A DNA stretch of 64,000 nucleotides, taken from contig CM057156.1 of the NCBI GenBank assembly GCA_029962745.1, forward strand, positions 32,240,309-32,304,308, in the 5' to 3' direction. The notes under the pieces were generated by a model that worked only from the letters and a program-made list of their open reading frames with translations, had not been told where the DNA came from and made no database searches. Position numbers and translations under genes: made by a program. Positions 1 to 12,700 of the stretch are shown here, piece after piece (the first letter of the stretch is position 1; every line of letters starts with the position of its first letter). The DNA is from Echinometra lucunter (Eukaryota > Echinodermata > Echinoidea > Camarodonta > Echinometridae).

Positions 1-49
1 TTCCTCTTCCCATTTATCTCAATTGTTAAATTTCCTTCTTTTGCAAGAT

Positions 50-167
50 CTTCTTCTTCTTCTTCTTCTTCTTCTTCTTCTTCTTCTTCTTCTTCTTCTT
101 CTTCTTCTTCTTCTTCTTCTTCTCCTTCTTTTTCTTCTTCTTCTTCTCCTTCTCCTCCTTTGCCTTC
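50..167. repeat. (CTT)n microsatellite
   Basis: About 118 bases of nearly pure CTT repeats on the plus strand, with C and T interruptions towards the right end. The leucine-rich and arginine-rich reading frames across it are products of the repeat and not genes. Confidence 0.95.
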
Positions 168-500
168 TAATTTTCTCCACCCCCATAAATACCCTTGATT
201 GTAGGATATCTGATAGGTCACTGTGAGTGCTGCCGTTCCCTCCATTCTTATACAAAACCGCTTGGTATTGCATATTTCTAAATGCAGTGCATGCCAGTTT
301 ATCCTAGATAAATCCAGTTCTTTTATCTCCCCAAACATCTGGCAGAAACAATCGTTTCTGATTCCATCTTGCACAGTGTACTAACATCAGGCTATAGCAT
401 GAGCTAGATTGCGATATTGAGCTCAAGCTGATGTGGATGTAAAGGGGGTATCTCACTGGGCTTGAAACTAGGGTTTTACTAAACACTCGGGTCGCATTGC

Positions 501-535
501 GGCGCGCTGGAAAACACTCGGGTCGCGGCTCGCTG
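501..535 (+). repeat. Left copy of a 35-bp direct repeat
   Basis: Begins GGCGCGCTGGAAAACACT and recurs at 1653-1687 with about four mismatches. A shorter CTCGGGTC motif precedes both copies. The pair is GC-rich against an AT-rich background and brackets a purine-rich segment of about 1.1 kb, as the ends of an inserted unit would. Confidence 0.6.
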
Positions 536-664
536 AGCCAATTTTTTTTTTTATGGTGTCTTCAAATCGGCCTACACGATGGTAAAATTTTATTGAAAAT
601 TATTGATTTCTTTACAACCCTTTTTCATTGTTGTCTTCAAGGCAGGTACGAGGGGGAATCTACT

Positions 665-1640
665 ATAAAAAAAGTTGAAAGTTGCTCTTCATTAACTGAT
701 AGAAAAATAAGAAGACGAGAATTAGGATTGACAATACAAAAGAAAGAATACTAGGTAGATAAACTGAACTTTAAAGAAAGTGTAAGACTGCAAGGAAGGG
801 AATATGACAGAATGGAAACGAGGAAGAATGGAACGAATGCAAAGATGAACTGTGGGAAATTAATAAGAGAGGCATACAAAACAATGAAAGAAAGGAATAG
901 TATGGAATGATAGGAGTAAAAGTGTAAAATTGAAAGAATTTATTGGCCAGGGTTAGCAGTGATAAAGATTTTTTTCTAAATCACATGATAGAAAAAGAGA
1001 AGGTAAATAAAGGGATAGAATAAAATGTAGAATTTTGTTGTTAAAGACTGACATATGAAAATAAAGTTAATAAAACTGAATAGGATAGAAATTACAAGGA
1101 TGGATGGAAATAGAAACAAAAAAGAAGATGAATTGTTGTAAACAAAGAACACATTATATAAGGGTAAAAAAGGAAAAGAAATACAGAAACAGAGAAATTC
1201 TTTGGTCTTATGGAAATTGTGGTAAAATGCACCAGAAAAATGAGGATAGATGGGGAAGAGATGAATTGCAGAAGAATATAGAATTACACTGAAGAGAAAT
1301 GAAGGCGGAAATGAAGGGAGAGAAAATAATTATTTATGATGTACATGTACATGTTGAAGAACTATTATGGAAAAAAATGGCAGAAGAAAACACGAGATGT
1401 AATGGAAACCAGCAAAAAAATATTGAATGTAAGAGGTATACATGATGGAATGAAAGAAAAAAACAGATGAAGAGGGAATTAAAGGACCTAAATTAATAAA
1501 TACAGACTAAACAGAGGACAGCAGTACGAATAAAGAAGCTATAGCAGGAGATTACTGAATGGATGGATTGGTTGATGAAAGAACAAAAGCGATAGCATAA
1601 AATAAAGAGAGGTACTTTTGAGACATCTTCCCTTTTGTTT
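665..1640 (+). other. Purine-rich non-coding segment
   Basis: About 1 kb in which the plus strand is dominated by A and G (GAAAG, AAAGAA and GGAAA words), with no convincing reading frame and no clear tandem period. It lies inside the direct repeats at 501-535 and 1653-1687. I see no gene or RNA in it. Confidence 0.5.
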
Positions 1641-1652
1641 TTCTCGGGTCAC

Positions 1653-1687
1653 GGCGCGCTGGAAAACACTCAGGTCGTGGCATGCTG
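1653..1687 (+). repeat. Right copy of a 35-bp direct repeat
   Basis: Near-copy of 501-535, in the same orientation, closing the purine-rich segment. The following 700 bases to 2418 hold no recognisable gene. Confidence 0.6.
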
Positions 1688-2418
1688 GGTATGGGGTGCC
1701 AAGTGTTAACTAAGTTGGTCCAAAACTACACAATTCAGTGTCAAAAGTTCACTCAAAACTTTATTTCTTTATAGAATTCACGAACAGTGAACCATTTCGT
1801 TACAAAATTTCTGATCCCATGAATTAACCCGATCAGAGAATAGTGAGCTAATTCACAGATGAAGATGGAATTAGCCCGCAATTTCGCTTGAAAAGTGTGC
1901 CACTCAAAACTTGGACTTATTTGTAGAATAGCCAGCTTACTCATGAAATGGCAGGCTATAAACGACATGTAATCAATAACTCAAGCTTTAGAGTTAGCTT
2001 ATTGATTGTATCGGGAAAAGTAAAGTTAATTCCTAGTTTCTCATCGGGATATTCATGTTATTTGATATTTGTTATTTTTTTGTATATGAAATCCTATTCG
2101 GACAATCTTACTACAAAGTTCCTTTTTTTTTTCTTTTGGATATATCTTTTTGATATTTCATTGATATAAGCACTTAAGAGGCTCAAAAAAAAAATGAAAT
2201 GAATGGTATTGATGATTTTTTGTAACCTCATTGTCTAGATGTGCTCGAATTAAAATTAATTTCTTTTCAGAACAAAAATACCAGAATAAAAAAAATTTTG
2301 AGACTCAAAGAAAAAGGAAAGGAGGAGGGGACAATAAACTAGGAATTGTTTTTCATTTGGCATTAAATTGCACATGTGTCAACATTGGGCTATAGCTGAA
2401 GCTAGATCATGGAGCCTG

Positions 2419-3172
2419 AGCAGGGTTGCTATTATTTTACTGTAAATAACATAAATGATACAGAAAATATTGTACAACGCCTACTCAGCTTGTTGTACGC
2501 AAGCCTATGGGAGCTGAACGCGCGATATTCGTACCATTGCACTCGTACCATCCAAAGTGTACCATTGCACGGTTAGCGTGACGTCACAGTAAATTCCTTC
2601 TTTTATTTCTTTTGTGATGTCACAAGTAGCTTGCGTTATAATTTGTAGACCCTATACGTGTATTGATTTTTGCATAGCTCAGCTCAGGCTATGCCAGCAA
2701 GTCGCGTTCACGCACTGCTACAGATACGCGCACGCGCACAGACTATGCCGGCACCAGCTGCATTTTGCAGTCGGAACTTCTTTCCCTGCTTTATAAACCT
2801 TGATTTCTTAACCAAAATGTGACTGTTTTTTCTTGATTTTCATCAATATCTCAGACTTCTGAGGCATTGTACAATACAAATAGCGAATATTCTAATTCGT
2901 GCAATGGTACGAGATTTTGCATTTGGTGAAAGATTGCGGCGTAACTTCTATTCAACGAGGCGAAGCCGAGTTGAATAGAAGGTCGCTCTTTCACCTCATG
3001 CGAAATCTCGTACCATCGCACTCATGTCTATTCACTATTTGTATACTGTATCATTTACAGTTAAATACTCTTTGTTTACAATTATATGGGGGCCTACTGC
3101 TGTTAACAGTTTTACCCTAGAATAAACAGTAATATACTTTTAAAGATGCAGTAAATTATCGGCAACCCTGCT
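2419..3172. mobile_element. Terminal-inverted-repeat element with a central hairpin
   Basis: The left end reads AGCAGGGTTGC and the right end GCAACCCTGCT. Beyond the ends the two arms continue loosely (ATTATTTTACTG against CAGTAAATTAT). The middle contains a foldback with arms at 2897-2956 and 2971-3027 around the palindromic loop GAGGCGAAGCCGAG. The word GTACCATTGCAC also recurs at 2532-2575. No transposase frame is present, so it looks like a non-autonomous DNA element of about 754 bp. I could not define a target duplication. Confidence 0.6.
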
Positions 3173-6100
3173 GCCAGTAATTCACTGTAAATTCCTATAG
3201 CAATTTTTACTGTGTACACTGTAGACTACCAAGTCTGAAGGTGTTCCATGTAAAGTCCACAGTCCACATCAAATTCTACAAGAAATAGATCCACCCCCTC
3301 TTTTCGCCACAAGACCTATAATAAATCATATACATGTAAAATTGACAGAGGACATTAACTGTATAAGCTAATATTTTAGCGTAAAGATATTTTAGCGATT
3401 TGAGACAAGTATGACATATTAGAGAGTTATTATTTTCACGTTTTGAAAGATATTTCTATACAAGTATGTAGGCATTTTACTGAGTGGAAATTTTGGCCAG
3501 AACATCATCGTAAAATTAGCGAAAATTAAACCACCGCGAAAATTTCAGCTTATACAATATATTCTGAAAAGTATAGAGATTATTGTAATTAAATTCATAC
3601 ATCTTGCAAAGACTTGCATTCCAAGACAGAACGGAAGGAAGAAATCGTTGCAACCAAGGATTCAGCTATCCCTAGAAATTCACAAAAAGGAAATGGACTT
3701 TTTATTGTAGGAAGTTCAGGCTGCACCTGTGGCTCCAAGAATACCATTCTACCAGACTGTTCAAAGCCTATCCTTACTAATACACCTGTACTAGGCCTGT
3801 AGTCAGGTTGTGAGTAGTACAGGTCACCAAGGCCAAAGAATCTCCCTTGATTGTTTGGATAGTAACAAGCTTGACCTTCTGATGCCTTATTGACCTTCCC
3901 AAGAAGTATTCATGCACTATATTTATAGACAGCCAGAGCTGTGATATTTCATCAAATAAAAAAGTTGTAGTACAACTTCAAATATGATATGAAATTGCTC
4001 AACCAATATGTTTTTGTTTTATTGCTGAGCTACAATTTCATAATTATACAACAGGTATGTTTTTTCCGTCAATGAAAAGTTCAGACACGTAAACATTATC
4101 TCTGTAAACTTCTGTTCCTTCAAAATAATTGAATCAAGTAGAGGAATACTTCGATTACAGATGCTCTTTCACGTTTCAGAATAACCTGCTAGCCAGGATA
4201 TTCCTTCTCCATTCATAAATAGACCTATATTTTCAAAATCAATAAATTGAGCATTACTCTTTTGTTATGATTGTAACCTATCCTGGTCAGCATTTGTGTC
4301 CCATCTTCAAGATACTACAACTCCTCCAGTCATATGAAGTTGCTTTGATTGAAAACAGTTCTATTTGTACCATCACGTTAGAGCATGAGTTCATTTGGTT
4401 TGCTTGCTTTGGCTTGTATTGTGCCTGTCAACAAGTGATTGTCTTTCTCATCACACCTCTGTTTAGCCGCTTCTCCCCGCTGGGTCATATTCAGGTTATC
4501 AAGCAGATGTTGAACTTGGATGTGTGAGATTTGTATTAAATTGTCATCAACATTTTTCAAGGCTGGGAAAATATTCGGGTTCCTCAGACGAATAAAACAT
4601 GCATTTTTCACTGCCTTATTTGAGCCAGAATATGGCATGATCTTTTCTCACATGGAATTACATGAAGTCCTATTTGGGTCTCCTTGCCGTGTTGTTTGTA
4701 TTTTGTATCAGTGTAAAATGATGTCAAATTTTTTATGCATGGTTGGTGGTGCCATTGCTTACATTTGATTGCTTACATTTGATTGCTTACATTTGATGCT
4801 TCAGAATTGCAAAATGTCTAGGTCTAGTCAAACTGAAATTAGTAATAGGCCCTACAGTACATGTCCATTGCAATGCCCTATAGATTTAAGATTTCATGGA
4901 TGACTTCCTCTCACATTCTTACTTTTTTCATAATCTTAGTGATAGATTTGTATAGCCAACAGAAATTTATAATTGACTTCTAAATAATGGGTTATTGGAA
5001 AATGTAAGAAATGATTGAATAATAGTGTAAAGTGTTAACAATCCTTAAACAAACTTGATTTGTGTACCATTCCTTTAAATCAGCTCAAAATTTATTTTTG
5101 ATAGAAAATGGTGTTTTTAAATATTTATACACAAAGTGCAAGTGCATGTAGAGTGAAGAATGTCAGAAGGGAAGAAAGGAAGTTGACAGTGAAAGCACTC
5201 CATGATGATCATCCAAATCACGTCTTACACATCCTCTGCATGATTGCCTGATAAACTGAATCGGTCAAGCAGAATCCATCGTAGTAGAATCCAGTCAACT
5301 TGAGTTGAGTGTTTTTTTGGTAAAGCAATTCCGAGCCAACCATTTGAACAGGCAGGCAGGTGCAAAGAACTTCTCTTCATCACCAGCCAATCCTGACATT
5401 CATCAACTGCAGCGTAACGAGCTGATCAAACGTCACCGGACTGATCGCCGAAGAAAAGTCCGGCCCTGCCGTGTTTGTAATCGCCCACCAGTCTACTTTA
5501 TCTTCCTCTCACTTTCGGCATTGGAGAGTTTGTGTAATGTAGCTTAGCTAAAGTCACAGTTTGATAGTGACTTGCGATGCGGCTGTGATTGTTTACATTT
5601 ACATTTATTGTCATGGGCTGTCCACATTGCCACTGTTCATCAGCATGTATTGTTTTATCAGTGTGCAAAGCACCAATGTGTAAACTTAAAGCTGTGGCAG
5701 CTTGTTGTGTGAGGTGGTAATTGAAGCATTATGAAAATATCATGTTTGATATAGGCCTCTATTAGTTGCAGCTGATGGTTGGACAAATTGACAGAAAATT
5801 GATTTATTTTTTAATTATAGTAAGCCAGATGATATGCTGTGCTTTTCCATTTTCCATAAAAGGAGTCCCATTATTCATCAAAGGTCCTTCTTCAAACAGA
5901 AATCCATTAGCTTTACCCTTTTATGTTTATTCTGAAATATACATTCAATCTGTGGAGGAGTGAATAGATTAGTTATACAAGTATCAAGAATAGTTGGCCT
6001 AGAAAATTATATTTTTGCTAGTTTAATCGCTTTGAAAATATTTCTAGATATGTTAAGTGTTATGTTTTGATGTGTCTTTGTTTATATTCAAAACTTATTT

Positions 6101-7206
6101 ATTTGTTGAAAAAATATATTTCCTTATACTTTTCTCATTATCATGGCTTATAGCAAGCCAGCAATTTTAAAGGTGCAATAATATTAAACTATCGTTGCAT
6201 CCTACCTGTATTTATGTAACTGAAACTGTTCAGAGATGTACTACCCTGTAACTGGCATCCTTTTTTAATCTTTTAATCTTTTATTGCCTTTTCAGGTTTC
6301 AAATAGCCATTTTTTTTTCATTTTAGAGCAAACTTAGCTACAAATTTTGTGGAATACAGATAATCCTGTATTAAACCAATACAACATGTAAGATTATTTG
6401 CAATACCATCTGGACAAAAGAGAAATGTTCACAGTCTTGCATTTCAAACACTTCAAAGTGAATAGAAATTTGTCAAAGGATACTCAATATTACCCCTGTA
6501 TTTCTCATCATCATCACTTACATACTTCCATGCACACTCATGTGGTCAATGCATGAATGTCTGGGTGCATCAAATAACCCATTCAGTATAGGGCAAGCAG
6601 GTCATTGACTTGTCCTCCTTCTACATCCAGGAATCCCTTACAGGGACAGGGCAATTTGTGAAACATCCAGACACCTTTAAATAATTATGTTTGACTTTAA
6701 ACAGTGACTCAGAAATGTTCATTTTCAAATGCCAATATGCCATTCACTCTCCTTTGAAAGTGTGATTCATACTTTTCCCCCAAGTTGTAAACTGTTTTTC
6801 AATCAGTGTTCCGTCATTTTTGGCAAAGATGAGAGTGCATTCTCAGTATCTACAGCATATTCAAAGATCTTTTGAGATTTATTCATCCTTGCTGCTATTA
6901 TCAATAATAATACCCATATCCATAGATGTCACTTTAGTTGGTGCACTTTTGTGTTTCACTGATTCATACAGATGCTGTTGCTTTGTCATTCATAGTGGAT
7001 ATTTTCTGACTGCAATAAGTCTGAGCATGCTCTGAGATACAGAATAGCTCTATCCATTCATCTCTTCCAACTCAAAGAACACAAAGAAGGAACATCCCAA
7101 GTCCCAATTTTCAGATTGAATTTATGTGCTCTATCCATCTGTGAGACAGACAGACGAGGGAGTTCTCTGTATGAGGATGATAAATGACTTTCATAGATGT
7201 CATCCG
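3173..7206. other. Non-coding stretch without recognised gene
   Basis: AT-rich sequence with only short, unconvincing reading frames, none with splice-consistent boundaries or family motifs. The only local structure I see is a 14-bp minisatellite at 4756-4797. It is most simply intron or upstream DNA of the chondroitin synthase gene. Confidence 0.5.
4756..4797. repeat. 14-bp minisatellite, three units
   Basis: Three perfect tandem copies of TTGCTTACATTTGA. Confidence 0.9.
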
Positions 7207-7525
7207 ATGGTCAGGTTCAGGGTGTTACTTAGGTAATAGCCTTGAAGATTGCATGGTGCATATGCTCACACTTGTGAGGAAGCACACCGCGGTCAATGTT
7301 TCATCCTATTAATGCAGTGGTCAAGTTCAGGATGGTAATAGCCATGAAGAGTGCTGCATACATGTATATGTTCACACATTTGAGGAAGCATGTCTTGATC
7401 AATGTTCCATCTAATTGATGCAATGGTCAGGTTCAGGGTGGTGTTTAGGTATTAGCCTTTGAAAAGTATACATGTGTTCACACTTGCAAGGAAGCACATC
7501 TTGATCAATGTTTCATCTCTAGTTG
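7207..7525. repeat. Tandem repeat of about 106 bp, three units
   Basis: Units begin at about 7207, 7317 and 7423, each with a version of ATGGTCAGGTTCAGGGTG. Each later carries a TTCACACTTG-like and GAAGCACATC-like block, then TGATCAATGTTTCATC. Unit lengths differ by a few bases (about 110, 106 and 103), so the array is old. Confidence 0.8.
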
Positions 7526-9175
7526 TGTAACTGAAGGCCTACAGTGTACTTCTTGCTTTGATTTACTTTATATACTGCTGATGATTACAGTGATAAGTAA
7601 CTCAATGGCAGTGGTAAGTAGGCCACATTTTTATGATGGTGCCTACATGTACTTGTAGTAATTGCATCAACTGTACTGTTTTCTTTTGCTGCTCTCCAAA
7701 GATATGTAGGCCTATTGATAGTGGGTGTAATGAGGTAGTTGACCTGCTTTCATTACAGTAGAACATGCATGAAAGGGTGATTTCACTGTTTTAATTAGAA
7801 CTGTTCTCTTGTTTGTCAAATCATGTGTATTGTGTATAACAGTAAACAACAAATCTTTGATTGCATAAAATGTTATGATTCAATGACTATGACTCTTCTT
7901 GTTGTTGCTCTTGCTTGCTATTGAAATTGTTCACATTGCTTGTTGTGATCATTGAACCTTAAGAAATACTACGTCAGAGTGAATAGTGACATATATTATA
8001 TCAAGGGCTACTTATATCAAGCTAAAGTGGCCTTTGTTGTCATAGATATGATATTTATCACAGTACAATCCATGTGCAGAAAAATTTGATAATATGCTAC
8101 TTTTCCAGATTTTCATACATTTAGTAGGTGTTCAGGGGTAAAATGTTCAAGTATTTTTGTTGCTGTGATGTATTATTTACTCCAAAGAGTCCTTAGTTCT
8201 TGAAGAATATTCTCTGATAAGGGAAGGAAAGTGGGTGAAAGTAGGACGATAGGTCCCTTCAAGTTCACCCAAGTCATTTCTGTGGTCTTCCGTCCACCCC
8301 CTCCATCTGGTTTATGGTCAGAACGTTTATTTTCCTTGCCTGTGAAAACTGTGCTGGCATATCTACAATGTAGTTTATAGTGTCTCTCCAGCAGGGGTTG
8401 AATTGAGAAGGTCAGTCTTCTCAGACAGGCTATCTGGTCCTGTCTGTTATCATCATCTTCATACTCATGCGATGGGTCCCTCTCTTTCTGCCTATGTCAG
8501 AAGAAAGAGATGCCAAGATGCCCATTCAGTATCAAATTCATTCAGTCCTCTTAGACCTGTACTTTTGCAGTGTGTTATTATCTATGGGGAAAAGGTACAT
8601 GTACATTGGACTGGAGGTAGAGCAGTTTGCTCTGGAAAAGAAAAAAAGATTCTTATAAAAGTAAACAAGAGCTTTAGAGTAGAATAAAAAAGAAAAAATG
8701 AGAATTATTTTTATATAGATGAGCTGAAGATAGAATCATCACAGTAATTCAGTCAAACTTGTTTCTGTTTCAGTTACAACTTTCCAGAATTGTTTACAGT
8801 TTTAAATATTCATATCTTGATGAACTGATCTCAACTTTTTTGTAGGCAAAGTTTAAAAGATTTTTACCATAGTGACCATACCTCCTCCCCCCCCCCCCCC
8901 CCCCCCCCCCCCCCCGTTTGAGCAATTTGAGCAATTACAATTTTAAATTTGAAGATAGGCAAATGTGCATGCTTACATGATATTCAATTTATTGTGTGTT
9001 CAGCAGATTATTTATTATTAATGCTTTAAGCACTTCTCGAACCACATCCCACATCCATCTTACTCTGTCATTATAGTCCGTGCATGTGGTAACATATTTT
9101 ATGGAAGTGGTGAATTGGGCATATGTTTCCAAGAATTCTTGATGACTGTCTGATGCCCTCTAAACTAGGTTCCTT
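7526..9175. other. Non-coding stretch with a poly(C) tract
   Basis: No gene recognised. The overlapping frames at 8403-8687 have no family motifs and no splice support. A 29-base poly(C) run lies at 8887-8915. Confidence 0.5.
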
Positions 9176-9730
9176 TTAAAGGCAAAGTCCACCCAAGAAG
9201 TTTCACTGTTTCAATAAAAGGAGATAAATTTAGCATTTTGAAAAAGAAATAAGCAAAATCGGTCAAAGAATAAGAAAATTACACTCATTTACTTTTTCTA
9301 GTAAACTACTCGTGGCTCTGCAAATTGGCAACACTGATGACATCATAAGCGAGCAGGTCTCCATTCACTTTGTACATGAAATTTCAAATTTTCTCAATTT
9401 TCTTGGAAGTTACACATTTTCTTACTCCATAGTCAAAGTATGTTATGTAAAAAGCAATTCTTCTGAACATACATTGACTATGGAGTAAGAAAATGTGTAA
9501 CTTCCAAGAAAATTGAGAAAATGTGAAATTTCATGTACAAAGTGAATAGAGACCTGCTCACATATGATGTCATCAGTGTTGCCAATTTGCAGAGCCGAGA
9601 GTAGTTTACTAGAAAATGTGTAATTTTCTTATTCTTTGACCGATTTTGCTTATTTCTTTTTTAAAATGCTGTTCAAATTTATCTCCTTTTATTGAAACAG
9701 TGAAATTTCTAGGGTGGACTTACCCTTTAA
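9176..9730. mobile_element. Long foldback (palindromic) element flanked by TTAA
   Basis: Two arms of about 265 bp (9176-9444 and 9466-9730) are near-perfect reverse complements around a loop of about 21 bases. The ends read TTAAAGGCAAAGTCCACCC and GGGTGGACTTACCCTTTAA, and TTAA stands at both edges. There is no coding capacity. It resembles a MITE formed as a giant hairpin. If transcribed within the synthase pre-mRNA it would give a long double-stranded RNA. Confidence 0.85.
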
Positions 9731-12700
9731 GGTCGTGCTATAATGGGCACTTTTAGTTGAAAAACCATGCAATGCGTCCCCATTGTGCTTGTCTAGAAAT
9801 TTAGTTGTAGAAAGGATAGGACAATTTTGGAAGAAACTTTGTAGGTTGAACTTCTGTTTAATCAGGAGTCAGATTGATGACTGACAGTAAAGGAGCTCAC
9901 CAAATAGCAATCTCAAACATGAACAGATGAACTGACATGTTACTATTTCTTTTAATTGCTCATTGCACAGGTTGAATGTTGTTAGGGAAACGAACATAAA
10001 ATCTTTCCCCTAAATAGAAATGATGCTACCTATTTGAGATAGACCCAATTTATTTTTCTAAATTTTACTCTTTAGTAGATGTATTGAACTTACTGTGTTG
10101 ACTGACTGTTGGTGCTAATGAGATTTAAACTCACACTAAAGATTGTTATGTATGGGGAGAGGGGGGGGGGGGGGAGGAGAGGGAAGTTTAATCACTTCAG
10201 GATATCAAATCCACACCCATTAATCAAAAGTAGGAATTTCATCACAGTAGGCTATAACTTGACTGAGTAAGCTGCAGACTGCAGACTATCACTTTATCAT
10301 GTTAGGCTCCTATACAGCACTGTACAACTTGTCATCATAAATATGATATCGATCTTTCCTTCAGTGCTTGTTGCCTAGTAGAAGGGGAAGGTCACAAGCT
10401 CATCCTTCCAATATCCTGACAAATTCGACTCCAAGTGCTTCTTAATTTAACTTGTCTAGGGGCGTGTAAACTATGCAACAGTACCAGTTTCATATACAGT
10501 GTAACATGATATATTTATTATAGGCAGAGCTCTTTTGGAACTTGTCTGAGCTGTGTATAAATCAATTTGCATCTTTTATTTTAATTTTGGTACTATCAGT
10601 AGCATAATGCATCATTTTTATATACTCTTCAAAGAAGAGTATATTGAAATGATGCATTTTAATATAGTCTTAAACTGCATCATTTTAAGAGTATATTAAA
10701 ATGGATTCCTAATTAGAATCATTTGAATTATTAGAACAAGGGATAATTTAGTCTTTGGAGTTCATAATAGTAATGGTGCGTCAGTAGAACATGCACTGTG
10801 TGTTATAGAATATAGGTCCCTAATGGTAGAGCTAATGTACCACATTCCCAGTGCAAAGATGAAGTTTTAGTGCACGATCATGCACTACGAAATTCACACA
10901 TGTCACTATTATAGTATATTGTCACTGAAGTTCAGTTCAAACCTGACTCCTCAATAGTAATACTGCTTGCCAAGTTCAGTGTAAAAGTTCAACTCTCCAT
11001 GGAGAAAAAGGAAGGCATCAGAGTACTTCAAATTACTGGTCCTTTGAGCATCAATTTGGATCGGTGTGAGAAAATTCACTGCCCATATTAACCAATTGAC
11101 TCGGGTGTTATTTCCAAAGCGGAGCCGTTCTCATCATTCATAATTTGATTTTCACAGGGAGTTGCATTCCATGAGCTAATCTCTTGTCCAGATTCTCGGA
11201 AAACATGCACGTTATGTGATGCAATGTTCAGTGGATGTTAATGTCTGAGGTAGCCGTTCTACAAATTCCAACTTCATTGGTACCACCATGATCTACATAA
11301 TGTACACATAGGTCCATGATTTGAGGTGTTCCAAGCTTCTTTTAGGAGTCTTCTTGGTCGTTGATTATTCTTGTATTTCAATGAGCAAATGAATTAAAGG
11401 TTAGGCTAATGCATTTATATGGTGTTATCTTTATTTATCTCCCTCCATCTGTCTGCCTAGTCTGCAGGCACAGACCCTAATTGACACTGTATTTGAATGC
11501 ATTGTGCCTTGAGAGAAGCCTAGCCAAAGTGACTACTGTACTGGCTGTGTCAATAGCTACTCGAGTAAAAAAAAAAAAAAAAAAAAAAAAAATTCCCATT
11601 GAGCTCCTTTAGTCTTCTATTCAGACCCCTATAATCTGTTTTGACTGACCAGATTTGATGCCTGCAAACTACTGTCTGCCCCCCTCTCTCCCTCTCTCTC
11701 TCTCTCTTGTCTCTCTCATTCATGCTTCCCCTTATAGTTTAGCATTTTGATTTATTTAGTGCTATACAAATATTTTGCTTTGCACCTATACCACAATACA
11801 ATAGGATGGTGATAATAGCTCCACAGGAAATACATCTACTGAGTATATTGATCAAAGGCAAGTTGCATTCATCTTCTGTAGCTTGTATGATGTATGGGGA
11901 TGTGTGTAGATCATGTAGACTTGTAGTTACATGTAGGCCTACATGTACTTCTCATGCACTTATGATATTCCACATAATATATTTGATTCAAATCAATCTT
12001 TTTAGTAAATATCGTAACTTAATTAAGCATTGGAGCGACGCTTGTGGCTGTGTTTAACCCTTACATACTCAGACATGTACAACATTATGTAGTAGGTTGT
12101 AAGTCGATGTTGTAGGGCCTTCAACTTGATAACTGTGTCTTTGAGGGGTTGGGGTTGTTATTGGCATAAAATCCTTCATTTGCTGACTTCAGACATTATC
12201 TTGAGACTTACACAGTACAGCAGAGATGAAAAGTGAAAAAGAGTCTTTCATATACATGTAGTTTCATTGTCATGTCCCAGGACTTGTGGTAATTTTTTGG
12301 CTATTACAAGTTCCATCTCTTTTTGGCACTGCCATGCAGAGAGAGGTAGAAGAGAAAGAGAGATAGTAGGAGAGAGAGTGGATTAAGTGTGACTTTTAGT
12401 TATGTAAGTTTTCCTCTCAACGAAACATGTTATGTAACCAAGACTGGATTTTTCAAGGTTACTGCAAAGTACGACCAGCAACTTTCATGACTAAAGACTT
12501 TTAAAGTCCATTATTTGCAGAAAGAATATGCAGAGTCTACAAATTCAAACACATGTCATTTGATTCATCATCTATCTGTTCTTGCCATGAAACTTTCAGG
12601 GATATGTAACCTCCCTGGGAAATTGGCAAAAGTTTCATAGAGTCAAATGCTGGTTACATAGTATTTTGTCTCACTAATATAGGACTTTCCTCTCTTGATC

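Noticed and set aside
19..273. Arginine-rich and leucine-rich reading frames over 19-273
   Set aside because: They are translations of the CTT microsatellite.
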